This document shows positions 1 through 18,451 of a stretch of 64,000 nucleotides of DNA, in pieces. The DNA lies in the NCBI RefSeq assembly GCF_000150275.1, contig NW_002060945.1:5260123-5324122 (forward strand), written 5' to 3'. The translations under genes were made by a program, and so were the position numbers. The notes under the pieces are model-generated. The model saw only the letters and a list, made by a program, of their open reading frames with translations, did no database searches and had not been told where the DNA came from. Every line of letters begins with the position of its first letter. Positions within the stretch are counted from its first letter, which is position 1. The DNA comes from Trichoplax adhaerens. Its lineage: Eukaryota > Placozoa > Uniplacotomia > Trichoplacea > Trichoplacidae.

Positions 1-765
1 TATGCTATCGTATCGTACTGTTAATAACATCAAAGAGCTTTGCAAGGACTTTTATGCATTTATGACTATCTCTTTTATGATAGTAAGATAGATTGAAGTT
101 ATGATAGCAGCATAGAGAGATTGTATTCTGCTATACCTTATTGGCTTTCGCTGAGCTTTGCTTGAGAAGAATTGGCTCAGGGTGCCATTCATCTTGAATA
201 AACAGATCATATAATATGGAAGTGTTGCAATTGCTGCTGTCTTGAGTAGTCATTCCTTTCTCCTGATGAAAATTGACTGAACAAGAGGATCCTGTCTGAT
301 TAAAGACAGACTGCAGTGACTTCTTCCTTATTGCAATAAGATCGTATCAATAACTAAGTGCTGCCAGGTAGCTTTTGCCACTGAAATGTTGCCGAAATTT
401 CACTGACGAAATTTTAGTGAAGGAGATTTTGAAGAAATGGAAAAGAAGGCAAGGTGTACGCCACATTGCCTACGCAAACATGGCTACAAAGTAAGTGTCC
501 CAGTAAGGATTTCAAGAGCGTTAGCAAAAGGGTTAATTAGTGCATAGAGAACTTGCCAATTTTGAAAGCACCCGCATAATTTACCTACTCAAACATTGGT
601 ACACAAAGACTACTCCAGTATCATATTCAGTTCGCTAAATGGATTAGCTAGGGTGATCCATCTACTGTACTGATTTAAATCGATGGTCTACAGACAGATA
701 GACGGGCGATGGTCTGCGGACAGACAGCCAGACGAGGACCTACGGACAGCCAGACGATCGTCAGA
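1..765. other. Intergenic sequence, no gene recognised
   Basis: No exon chain with conserved protein content was seen on either strand. The stretch around 685-770 is rich in degenerate CAGAC/GACAG words and grades into the palindrome-rich region upstream of the kinase gene. A short open frame at 709-1020 overlaps the kinase start in another frame and has no recognisable protein, so it is treated as chance. Confidence 0.5.
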
Positions 766-925
766 CAGGACGGTACTGTACTCACGTACTACTGCTGTTA
801 CATTCACGCCTACAGTAGTATTACGTCACCAGTACGTTATAAGGTGCAGTACAGTATAGTAATGGAGGTCGCTGCTCCTTCTCACATATCAGGACTGTAC
901 AACTTATACTGTACATCATCGACTT
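766..925. promoter_or_regulatory. Upstream TACTGTAC/TACAGTA motif cluster of ULK3
   Basis: This interval holds repeated short words built from GTACTGTA and its reverse complement TACAGTAC (for example near 773, 849, 895 and 909). It ends about 60 bases before the ULK3 start codon at 984. The same words form much denser arrays in front of other genes in this window. The sequence shows the words and their position; a promoter role is inference. Confidence 0.4.
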
Positions 926-983
926 CTTGCTACGATTTGCATCAGGATTCTTCAGGTGCCTGCATAGGTCATCAATTTAAAAC

Positions 984-3900
984 ATGGCAACCTTTCCAAC
1001 TGTTAAGAATTATATTGTAACCGAGAAATTAGGTCAAGGAACTTACGCTACTGTTTATAAGGCTTATCGGACTGTAAGTATTATTGAAATTCTTGTATTG
1101 AGAGAGATATGCTGTACTGTAGGATGTAGATTGTACAAGTAGTGTTGCAAAGGGCTAGAAAAGAGCTTCGACCCTAATTCTCATGCTTTCAATTAAAATA
1201 ATTAGTAAATCAAGTAGATACCTCAGTTATTGATAGTTTACCATGGTTGAAGTGTATAACAATTTGAAGGATTTGAGAATACGTTGATGATTATAGTAAA
1301 GTAGAACAATGTTGCCTATATCGTAACTGCAGCGAACTGTTTCTAGTCCAGCGATTAAATTCATACGGATATTGATAATTAATTGTAGGTTGGAAAAAGG
1401 GAAGTCGTTGCTATAAAATGTATTCAAAAGCGATCGCTTAGCAAATCTGCCAGTGATAATTTAATCACTGAAATATCACTTATGAAAGAATTGAATCATG
1501 ACCATATAGTTCAATTAACAGATTTTCAGGTCGGTAGCATTAAATAAACATATTAAAATATGCTCTACTAATTGTTTATGATTGATATATCATTTGTATA
1601 GTTATACTGTAAGAAGAATCACTTCAAAAAAGTGCAGATATAACATTTAGTATTCTTTATATCGATAAAATTAACTTTTACCGATGCTACAGCATGAAAT
1701 GAAAGATTGATAATGACTGTCACTATTACCATTTTCATTGATTAACCTAATTTTATCTCATATATATAATATACATACATATATATAACCAATCTTATCT
1801 TATTTATTACACATAGTGGGACGGTAAGGCAATCTATTTAATCATGGAATATTGCAGTGGTGGTGATTTATCAAAATTTATTCGATTTCGTAAACGTTTA
1901 CCAGAAATAGTTGTTAAGAAATTTTTAAGGCAATTAGGTATAATTATTATTTAAATTAGAAGGTATTTAACGATGTGTATCGTATACGTCCATATATGTA
2001 CATACTGTACAAACGATTAACAATTTTACAGCAATGCTATATCTTACATTCTGTATTTACAAAGCTATTGTAGTGGTGTAAACTAACTGCAAATCAATTA
2101 ATCAATGAATTGTAGCCAGTGCCCTTCAATTTCTACGCATAAGAAATATATCTCATATGGATTTGAAACCTCAAAACATGCTGCTATCCTCTCAAAATGA
2201 TCCTGTACTAAAACTAGCTGGTATAAATAAACTTCATTCTTTTAGAACATGATATGTGCAATAAATAGCATTCGAGCTTTTCTGTCATCATGCCTACTAT
2301 TAAATTGTAATTAATTATAAGTAATGCATAATTTATATCATTATAGTATAATACATTCTGTACTGGACCGCTAATTGAACGAAAATGGCTTATAGAAATT
2401 GTTTCATTATGTTTATTATTGTAGATTTTGGCTTTGCCCAATATGTAATGAATGAGGTCGATGCTAAGACGCTTAGAGGTTCTCCGTTATATATGGTAAG
2501 ATTAATTTTTATTATTACCGTACATTGTTTATTATAGCAAACAAATAAGAATGTCAAATTTTAGTACCAACAACAGTTAAAATTTCTGCAGGTTTTACTA
2601 AATTCGTTATCATAATTTTTTTAAAAAGGCACCAGAAATCATATGTTCAGGGAAGTATGATGCAAAAGCCGATCTCTGGTCAGCTGGAATTATTATGTTT
2701 GGTTTGTGGAAAAAATAAAAGAAATACCTCATATTATCGCCTATGCACGTACAATCAAGAGAGTTATAAATACTATTACATGCTATCGTTCCTATTTTAG
2801 AGGCCCTATTTGGTGTTGCACCATTTGCATCAAATAGTTATGCCGAATTAGAGGATAAAATTAGATCATCTGCAGAGATTACGGTAAGCGACAAAAAAAC
2901 TAGTTCTTAAATCTAGGTAATTTATGTGGTACGCATATGTGACACCTTCTCGACTAACTCCTTTTTAACCTCTTTACTTAGCTTCCTTCAAATGCTAATA
3001 TCTCTGCAAGCTGTCGTGATTTATTAATATCTCTTTTAAGAAGAAATCCTGACGAACGTATATCATTTGATAACTTTTTCAATCACCCTTTTATCGATCT
3101 TGAACATATGCCATCTCCTGAATGCTTAGCTAAATCGGTATATAAAACGTAAAATAATTTTTTATTTCATCGTTTTGATTTCAGTTTCATAGACCATAAA
3201 ATTACTTTTCATAGCGCGATTTATTTACCGAAGCGGTAAAGCGAGATAGCCAAAACGATCTTAAAGGAGCAGCAATGTACTATACGCGGGGTCTTGAGTA
3301 CTTTGTTCCAGCAATTGAATGTATGTTTTCGAAAAAAGGATTTACTATTGATATATCTATTAATACTAACAGTTGCGGTGTAATGGAATGACAAAGTACT
3401 TACGCAAGATGTTGTTTAATAAAAATATCCAGTATTTTGAGATACATTGCTCGATTACCTTCTTTTGAACAATAAACTAAAATTATTGTATGCATAATGT
3501 GTACTCGAGGCTATAACTTTTCTCTTTCATAAATTCTTTGTACTACAATTAGATGAAAAAAATCCAGCTAAAAAGGATGCATTACGTGTTAGAGTATGTG
3601 TCATTTTTATAAAACTAATCCATGGGTTGCGTTAGCAAAACAATTTTAATAAGTAAAGATATTTTCTGCTTGATATTAGGCAAGTGAGTACCTAGCAAGA
3701 GCTGAAGAATTGCGCCGGCTATTGAAAAGTGAGAATGTATACGCTAATGCAAGCATTGAAAGTCCTGGCACTTCTCTAGGTGAGGTATCTTAAGCTTGAA
3801 GGCAAAATTTGGTTAGAAGCACTTATTTACTTTTATTATAGTATTGTAAATATTTTATTTAACTTCTTTTAGTCAAGTTATACACCAATGACAACAAAAT

Positions 3901-4717
3901 GGAAGAAGCTCTGCTACACCTAGAAACTGCTGAAAACTATGTAATTATGAAAAATATTTTTATACATTTCATGGCTTCTGTATCAAGGATAGAAATTGCA
4001 GTGATCCGGCGATTAGGCAGAATTATAGCTCTCACTATTGTTAAATACAGAATATTTAAGTTTAAATGTATACAATTTATATTACATAATTATTTGGAAG
4101 GATAACAAGGAAATGTACGATGCTGCGTTGCACCAATATGAAAAAACGCTCTCGAAATTGTTAGAACTTGCACCTGGTACATATACTCTCTTTTTTAGAT
4201 ATTTTAAGTTTAGATTACATTATCGAAGCTTAAAATTTTTCTTTGTGGAATGTAGATGAAACCGATACCGCTAAGAGAGAGAGATTAATGATTGAGGTTT
4301 GAAGCTTATTGTGCACAACTATTAACAGTTATATACCTAACAAACATAAATAAGGATAATACGTTTATTAATGTAGATTCAGCGTTGTATGAATCGTGCC
4401 GAAGAGATTAAACTGCTAAATCAGGTAAATATTATAATACGTCATAGAATCTGCATTATTTAAGAGAGGCCAAATAAAATAATATTGTAATATCAAGTAG
4501 CAAAGAAATTATGTAAAACACTCCGTACCTCTTATTTTATAGATGAAACAATCAGATGGATTAAAGTTGAAAATTTACGACAATGAAAAACTGGCTACTA
4601 ATAGCCGTAAGTTTATTGATTAGTTTAACTTTTAATGAAATGATATAAAATCTTACTACATTTACTGATAGTTTTTAAAAATGTTTTATTACGCATTTAG
4701 GATGTTGCATACAATGA
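984..4717 (+). CDS. ULK3: ULK3-like serine/threonine kinase (17 exons)
   Basis: Exons: 984-1073, 1389-1529, 1817-1937, 2116-2220, 2425-2495, 2629-2701, 2801-2883, 2982-3137, 3215-3320, 3553-3593, 3680-3779, 3873-3940, 4101-4176, 4256-4296, 4377-4424, 4543-4606, 4701-4717. All phases agree and give 466 residues, close to human ULK3. The N-terminal kinase domain shows the glycine loop GQGTYATV (17-24), the VAIK lysine (K40), the catalytic loop SHMDLKPQN with Asp133, and DFG at 153-155. The C-terminal half is helical, with charged repeats matching the two MIT domains of ULK3, ending in a short basic/Cys tail. In vertebrates ULK3 phosphorylates GLI proteins, acts in autophagy and senescence, and regulates ESCRT-III at the abscission checkpoint through its MIT domains. 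The last 17-base exon is the least certain; without splicing, the frame stops at 4623. The start is the first ATG, just before the kinase fold. Confidence 0.93.
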
Positions 4718-7261
4718 TGTACCTACGCAGGTAATTTACTGTACAGTTGGTGAATGAAAAAGTCCACTATCGTGATTGGATTAAAATGTTTATTTTAGCT
4801 TATATCAGTTAGTTATAACCTGATTTTCTTATACAATGATTGTTAAGAATCTCTCTATTGTATGAGCTCTTATTGAATATTAGGTTGTAGCGTAGCATGG
4901 TATAATTTGTCTTGAAATAGTGTATAAAGATTACTTTGCACTTTGATGTTGTAGATGTGACACAGATGAAACTGTAAATAGTAATGGGCATACTTTATGT
5001 TTATCATTGCATAAAGTTAAAAACAATGAACCCTGTATTGCATGAAACTTATACCGAAAATTAACTAAATCGTATAATCCACTCGATATACCCGTATTGA
5101 GAATGAAGCGATGAGGTTTCTAGGCTAAGAGCGTGTGTGGATACAGTATACATACACGTATTTGACTAGGATATACGAAGATATTCTACTAATTAATTAA
5201 ATTATTATACATGTCGCATGTATACCATGAGTCTTCACTATTGCGTTTATCGCAGTCTTTTTTATAATTCAGAAAGCGATATAGCAACAGTGCCTGTATA
5301 TCTAACTGTTTTTGGTTATCACGTACGGTGCACAGCGAAATACAGTTCTGTATGTTAGTAGTATACCGGAGATTTAACAAGAAATGAAAAATAGCCGCAT
5401 TAAATATACAATACGCATGTGAAACAATGTTCCTATATGTGTCAGCACGATAATTGAATCATATTATAATGGAGCTTTGTATGTGCAAACTCCTGCGCAA
5501 TCCAATTTGCAGGATGGTTATAGTATGTTAGTATATTCCCATAGCTTTAAGCCTTTAACGTGGAAAAAGGATAACGCTAGACATAGATATGAATCTAATA
5601 CAAATTGAGCTGTACAGCCTGTACTGTACGTCGAGGAAATAACGAACGAATAATGCCACGTAAATTTAAATTCTAATATCTGCGAACGCCAACAAACAAA
5701 AAATAGAGTGAGGTTGCGGCAATCCCGCCAGAACAACAACATTCACACTCTGGAAATAGCCCTTAGAGAGAAAAATAGCGAAAGATATATGTTCCCTTGC
5801 CTTAAATAATGACCTGCTTATCGCAATCAATCTACTTTAGGCCTAACCTAGACCGTATACCTTTACTCTATCTTATTACTATAAGTGTACAGTATACTGA
5901 CATCTCAAACCAGTATGATAATAGATATGAACAGCGCGTACAATAATCTACAGTTATCTGACATTGCAAAACCGTAATTATCCTACAACAAGAATGTTAG
6001 AATCTCTTACACTAACGTGCACTAGACCATAATCTGTCGGAATCATGCTTTTAATTCAGTATGTCGATACCTAATCACAGGCTCAGATTGTTGTACTCGT
6101 CAACCTGAGCTCTTTCCATATCCTCCTTCAGTTTAAGGATACAAATAAAAGGCATAATCATCCTCTCTAAGTCCGTTTTTGGGGGCATTTCCTACTAGGT
6201 ATTGATACACCAACAGAAATACAGCTGATATGACTTTATCAATGATACTTCCCAGAATGCAGTTTCCAATATTTGAAGCCTAAATCGTGATCTATTCCTT
6301 TGGAAACAACATTCTAGGAAATTAGCTCAGTGGAGGTGTTTTAGCGGCATTTCTATCAATGCAGTTGTGATATGAGAGCCAGGTACCGTATACTGTACGT
6401 ATAATCATATGCAGTGCAAACTATAGTCGCAAGAGATTTTATTCTACTTTCTACATAGTCTTTATTAGACTGATTTCAATTCTACATACCTGTATAATTG
6501 GCTTACACTTAACTGTGAATTCATTCGTGGCATTTCTGTTTATTTATTAATTACGAGATGAGCCTGTTGTGTCAGTCACAGAGCTCTAAGACGAAAATAT
6601 AACTCTTTAAATATGTTTATTTTATTTTATTGCTCATTTTTATACCCTCTCCTTTAAGCGAAAATTAGCAATTTTATGTTTTACTGTATACTCTCTCTAT
6701 ATTCACGGGGTATTTACCATCAATTCCCTTCGGTTGAATTATCGTATACTGTACGTCTTTCCAAAAATGATGGCACCATATCAACGTACACGCTATGATC
6801 GGAAATCTGATAGGCATGCAATCATGACACTATTTTTGCCCGTGATTCCTATTTATGTTGTATAACGTTGTTAAGATATGCATCTATCCACTAGCTCACT
6901 GACTGTTAGAAGATGATCGTGCAAATTGTCAGCAGAAATGATGTCACCAGTACGTGCCTTTAATAGTACTGACTCGTGGCTACCGTCCGAAGCTCTCGCC
7001 ATAGCGTGACATTCGTTTTTATCAATGATGAAATTTACTGAGAACGGTACAGTCGCTACAGTACAAACTGCACACGTGTCAAACCGTGCTACAGTACATA
7101 GTATCCGTGTCTAGTAGGTTGTAGCGTGTAAAATAGACTGTCATGCCTTTATCTCATACGATGTCTCTTCCTTAGTATATTGCTATATTAAGAAGATAAG
7201 AGAAATGACAACATATTTTGCACACTATTACTATCCTCCTTCTTTCATGCAATCCTAGATT
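4718..7261. other. Intergenic region between ULK3 and SLC30A5
   Basis: About 2.5 kb with no recognisable exons or RNA genes on either strand. Open frames are short and match no protein. Scattered TACTGTAC-type words occur, including a small group at 5608-5640 and others at 6395, 6745 and 7065, but they are not arranged as a dense array. Confidence 0.5.
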
Positions 7262-7445
7262 CCTAGTACGGTACGGTACGGTATTATACAGGCTGTACTT
7301 TTTTACTTCTTAGTTGTTGTCCAAGTAGATCAACATCTTTCACACAGTATACATATACTGTATAGGTTACAAGAGCTGAATAGAGCAGTACTATCGTGAT
7401 AAACTGAATAGCTAGTGACAATAACTATGCTCAGTACAGTATCCC
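7262..7445. promoter_or_regulatory. GTACGGTAC/TACAGTATAC palindrome cluster upstream of SLC30A5
   Basis: A run of overlapping GTACGGTACG words at 7266-7284 is followed by ACAGTATAC/GTATACTGTA palindromes near 7345-7362 and by TACAGTA words to 7445. The cluster ends about 65 bases before the SLC30A5 start codon at 7510. It belongs to the same word family as the arrays before other genes here. A regulatory role is inferred from position and recurrence only. Confidence 0.4.
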
Positions 7446-7509
7446 AATAATTCTAGAACCTTTTGTAGTGATCGTCCTCAGGCCTAGATCCGAAATCAAG
7501 CTCAAGCTC

Positions 7510-13238
<5,729 letters not shown>

Positions 13239-15554
13239 TGCGATACATTTAAATTTTTTGTACAAAATCCATAAGAAAATGTGTGCATTGTAAAGGATTT
13301 CCCACTGATTTTTAATATCGAGAATAATTACTGTATATTTTTGTATATTGTCCGAAGATGTGGTTGATCTATACATCGAAAAAATTTATCGTTAAATGGA
13401 AATGGGGAGTTTTTCTTACTTATAATATTGTCTAAGATTCGAATTTAATAAGATAAGCACTCCCTAGAAAACATTGTTCTTAACTCATTAAATTTTTCCG
13501 CTATATACATACGTATATGTTGAAGAAACTGACTATGGGATATCTTGAAAACTCAGTTCTTTATAACTTACGGTGATTACGCAGTGTGAATATGCTTTTC
13601 TTTGTTTTACGGTAACACATTGTACAGTAAATATTTATCAGGATATTTGATGAAAGTTTATTTTTTAGGCAAAATTGCCAAATTAAATAAAATATCGATT
13701 ATCATCAACTCATAGCGCATTCCATAATCAATTTTATAATTTATTTCGCAATGTCTATTTTCTTAAATAATTTACAGTAGAGACACTTACTCATTGTGTT
13801 CATTGAATATTATTTAATGGTCATATTATGGTGGACTAGAGGAAATATACTCGTGCATACAATGTAAATTCGTGTAAGCTAGCTAGTTCGCCCCATTTGT
13901 AATTTATGGAGTATTAGAATATATAGCCTTGCTATTTTGATATAATTTGTTACATAAAGTGAGATACTGACATTATAAAATCGTAATGGTCAAAATTTAT
14001 TTTTCAAAGTATTATTATAGTGTATTTGTTACATTTCTTGTATCGATAGCGATACTGAAATAAAGTTTCAATTCTATAATATGCAATACTCTGATATTAA
14101 ATTAAGTGAATATTACCTATTAAAATGATGATTTGTAAACGCGGCTGTTGTAAGATCGATAAACCGTAATTATCAGTTGGGCATCAATTAAGAGTTTTAT
14201 TCAATACTTTAGCTTTATAAATATAGATAGAAATCATAATTGTCTAGAAAATTGTTACTATATAGAATCTATTAGTACAAATGATAATTTATGATCTATA
14301 GTATGAAAATTGCTGAATATCATTACACGTAGTATTTATTATTATGAGGTTTACGCAAATTAAGCTATGATCTCAATACGCTGATATAATTTGTCTTATC
14401 TACAAACGATAACATTTTAATTACTGAATGTGTCAGGAAGGAGATTCATTATACTGATTAGGCATTCAATACTATTAATCATGTTGACAAGACTACATCA
14501 TCCTATAATCTATAGGATTTACCGTTGTATAACATTTACATATATCCTGTCTGTAAATAGTGTCACTTATTTACGTGCATGAATAAGCGAGAAATTAGAT
14601 TGCTATAGTTCAGCATTTAACAATGGTGTTGAGGTTTACATTATTTAATATTCATACGAGGCGCTCTGCATAATGCCTTACCTTGTTATGCTGTTCTATA
14701 AAATGATTTTTACGACTTATACCTTAACGCATTTAAATTTAATGGGATTAAATTTATTGAAATCTAGCTCAGTAGGTAACATTACTAGAAGATCTAGAGA
14801 TGGTAACAATCTTACCGCTTTATACTAATTTAATAAATATAGTTCATGGGCGTTGGACTATCACTTCTTTCTTAACGGTTGTTATGGTTACACCCTTAAC
14901 CGTTATTCAAGCAAATATAGGATAGTATAGGATCATATAGCAAGCCCAAACAGTAACTCTATTATAGTTTTAAAAATTATATTATTGTTCTTTATTCCAT
15001 TCTAGATAACTGATTAAGATAAGAAAGCAGTAAAGTACTATAAATGCACGAAAGACTGGACACTACAGCTTTTATTCAGAGATACGATGAAATAATTTGG
15101 ATAATCTGTAAGTCGCTTTAGTCATCGATAGTTGAAATTGGCAAGAGCGCTATTTCAGTTATTCAGTCTTTCACTTGTATATGCTATTGATAAGAAAAAT
15201 TGTAAATTGTTACAGCAGAATATATAATTTATTTCTTGGTGCCTACTTATCCCACTGTAAGAATTCATTTAAACCTAATAGAGTAGTCTATCAGAAGTTG
15301 GAAAGAACTTTCGAGCTGTCGAGTTACATAATTAAAAACGAATCATGATAGAAGAATTTATTTCTTGCTAAAAGTTGTATTAGGTTTTGTAATCTCTCTT
15401 AAATTACAAAGTTAATGAAAATGGATCATAACTAACTTTGGGCTTTATAATATCCTGGTTCAATTACATTTTTCATTTTACCATTATTGAGATAAAGTGA
15501 CTTTCTGATTTTATTTCTTCATATTCAATTGCTTAAAAGATATTATCTTACATT
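13239..15554. other. Intergenic region, no gene recognised
   Basis: About 2.3 kb between the ZnT5 stop and the LAS2-like start. It is AT-rich with only short random frames. AATAAA-type polyadenylation words occur near 13687 and 14060, but no transcript end can be fixed. Unlike the neighbouring genes, there is no obvious TACTGTAC array before 15555. Confidence 0.5.
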
Positions 15555-17838
15555 ATGCCAAGTCCACAGAAGATTACTACTGAAGATCTAGTACGAGCAG
15601 AAAATGGTAGTTACCTCTTTAATAATCGATCCTACTCAACAGCATCAGAGACATTAAATGCTTATATCGAAAAATATACTGGATATACTATCAGTGATGC
15701 TTCTGCAGATTACCATCGCTTAACATCGGTTTTATTAGCATCGACGCCAGTAAGGCAAAAACCAACCGTCGAAAAAAAATATAAAAACACAGAAATAAAT
15801 CCCAAAATACCAAGAGATCATAATTCTATCAATGGATCAGCAATAGTTCAGGCGAAACTGAAATTTCAACAGCTTTCTCAAGTTAATCAAGATACAGAAT
15901 TTCTACCCACCAATGGTAAGTTTGATTAATTAGATTAAGCAGCGTAGTTAAAAAAAGGCCTTCAATGATAATATGCAGGGTTGAAAGAATACATATAATT
16001 CCAGTGTCTTTAACAATATCATCTTAGAATCTTTAGCTTAAGAAATTCCATCTTAAGATAAATTGTGCTTATTGCTTAATACTTTCTAGTTATCTTACTT
16101 CTTGTTTAATTGTTACAATATTATAGTGAGAAGAGGGTTAAATTACCAGCAGAATCTGAAAGCAGATGCAATCGTAGATAATTTGCTTTATCGTAACGAT
16201 TTCAATTCGGAGGGTGTCAATCAATCTTCAAATTTAACCATTAATCAATCTAAGCCTCATTTGAAGAATCAACCTGTCGGTACTCATTTTAATAAAGTTA
16301 AGTTTGAAGCACCTATGAATGATTATTACCGTAATAAATCAAACAAAAAGAACTGGACAGAAAAAGACTGGATAAAGTATTGGTCATCTCAAGCTCAATC
16401 AAATCATATGGATGTTAATCAAAGTATGCCATCATTGTCGTCATTACCATCCCCTGAAAATACAGATGTAGATAATGATGATATTACTAGCAATGCAACA
16501 TCCGACGTTGATGTTGGCCAACTGATTGATATGTATCGTGATAGCTTAAGAAAGAATAAAATAAAGAATGATGAAAATAAAAGATTTATAAGACAAATGA
16601 GATTTCGCTATGGATCACCAGAGCTTAAATCAAATCCTTCTCGTCTAGTATACGAGAGTAATTCGCGTGCAATGCGAAATAATCAGTTTCAAAACCAGCC
16701 ACCACAATACATAGACATCAGTAAATCGTTGTCCAACAACCAAGATGAAAAGATCCCTAAACTAAACGACCAATACCATAACGGCAAGGAGAATGTTAAA
16801 ATCATGGAAAAAGAACGTTATCATGATCTGGAATCGGTGAAAACTGATGAATTGCTATTATACTCTCCAAATGGAATTCCAAGTGAAAGAGAAAAGGCAA
16901 ATATGCGAGCCAAATATAATTATCATCATCTATATGATAAAATAGCAAAGCTAAAGAAAATTGCTGAACCTACAATAAATGATGATATTGAAAGCACTGT
17001 TACAGATCAACTGCTGCGCAAATCCCCGATGCCTTACATCTCAGTTAGCCCAACACCCTCCGATTTTACCTTAGAAGGTCATGATCGTACAGCAATATCG
17101 AATCATTCAAATCAGCATTATCGCACCGTTAGGCCTCGAAGTCCTATTCGATCTCCTAGACATATTACTGATACTCAAGCAAAAGGGTACTATAACGAAA
17201 AGCGAACGCCGCGAATTAAAAATAACAATGATAAGAAATCGAATGGTACGGGTCATTTCGATCAATCTCTCGAATTCAAGAAGGTATTTTAAGTAGAATT
17301 TAGTTAATTAGCTATTTAATCTATTTTCTCGCTACTTTCTAGCATACTGTATTTATTTATACCTAACATAATTATCGATCATACGTTCTTAGCACAAACA
17401 AGATTTAACGAATGAGCCAAGACCTATCGAAACACTTAAACAAATGATTTTCAATGTTCAAGCTGCTGCGAGTGAAAGTGACGATGTTTCAGACTGTGGA
17501 GCATTAATATTTAGCAAAGGCGATGTACACGAAGTAAGTTGTCATTTCTATATTTTCCAAAGGTTAATAATATAACATAATTAATTGCTGTTGATTTGGC
17601 TTATTTCATATGAAAGGCACATAATGATCGTGGTAAAATGGCGATAAATGATCCTTTACAAAGGTATGGTGACTTTATAAAGTATAAGTTAGTAATTTTT
17701 AGATTTTCTCAACAATTCCCAGTCACTAGTATCTAGCTGTTTATTAGTGAATGAACTCTATACTTTGTTGAATTATATAGAGCAATTCATCATTTGGCTC
17801 GTTTGAAGGCATTTGTACATAATGAAAATAGCAATTGA
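15555..17838 (+). CDS. LAS2: LAS2 (C18orf54)-like protein, 5 exons
   Basis: Exons: 15555-15915, 16127-17283, 17393-17533, 17617-17663, 17781-17838. Phases agree and give 587 residues. Most of the protein is polar, Asn/Ser/Lys-rich and probably disordered. Three short ordered islands resemble what I recall of lung adenoma susceptibility protein 2: an N-terminal SYSTASETLNAYIEKYTGYT segment, a central DWIKYWSSQAQ tryptophan segment, and a C-terminal ETLKQMIFNVQAAASESDD segment followed by the closing LQRAIHHLARLKAFV helix. No enzyme motif is visible, and the molecular role of LAS2 is poorly known. The start is the first ATG of the frame, and the long second exon carries most of the linker. The family call rests on remembered similarity without an alignment. 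If it is wrong, this is an uncharacterised, mostly disordered animal protein. It is convergent with Treslin. Confidence 0.6.
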
Positions 17839-18451
17839 ATTGATTTCAAGCAAATACGTGAAAGGCAGGATAAAGACGTCTCTGTAGCAATAATCCATTG
17901 TACTCTATATTTATCATAACGCAATATATTCCATAACTTAAAGTCTATCCTTATTACTTATCATTCTCACAATAAGTAATCGAAGTCGAGAAAAAAATAT
18001 TCTATCTAGTATTAGAAATTTCAGAAAGTAAAAGCACTAAACACTTATAGAATATTAATAACCTTTACCAGGTAACATGAATATCAGGCGTAACTTCACC
18101 AATATATAAATAGTAACATATTACATTTTACACTATGATAACATAATCATAGCAATCGATGCGAATAATATTTACAACGAAAATCAATATTATCTGTTTA
18201 TATGATATTCGACACATACTCTAATTTAAGCTATAAATACTTGGTCTATAGCCTGTTAACGCTTAAGATTAAAGTGCAGTACTATATGCTATTTAATTCA
18301 TTGTTTATACAAAAAAATCATTTAATAATATATTAACAGCCAATAATTATTTACAGTCAATTTTTTCGCACCATTTTATAACTAGCGCTCAAGTCAATAT
18401 TCCTGATATTGATATGTGCACTAAAAAATATTTAGAGAACAATATGGTTCC
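17839..18451. other. Convergent 3' intergenic spacer
   Basis: About 600 bases between the stop of the LAS2-like gene and the predicted stop of Treslin on the other strand. It is AT-rich with no conserved coding content, and probably holds both 3' untranslated regions. An open frame on the + strand at 18414-18596 is the antisense shadow of the predicted last Treslin exon. Confidence 0.45.

Noticed and set aside
709-1020. 103-codon open frame overlapping the ULK3 start
   Set aside because: It lies in a different frame from the kinase, runs through palindromic low-complexity words and resembles no protein.
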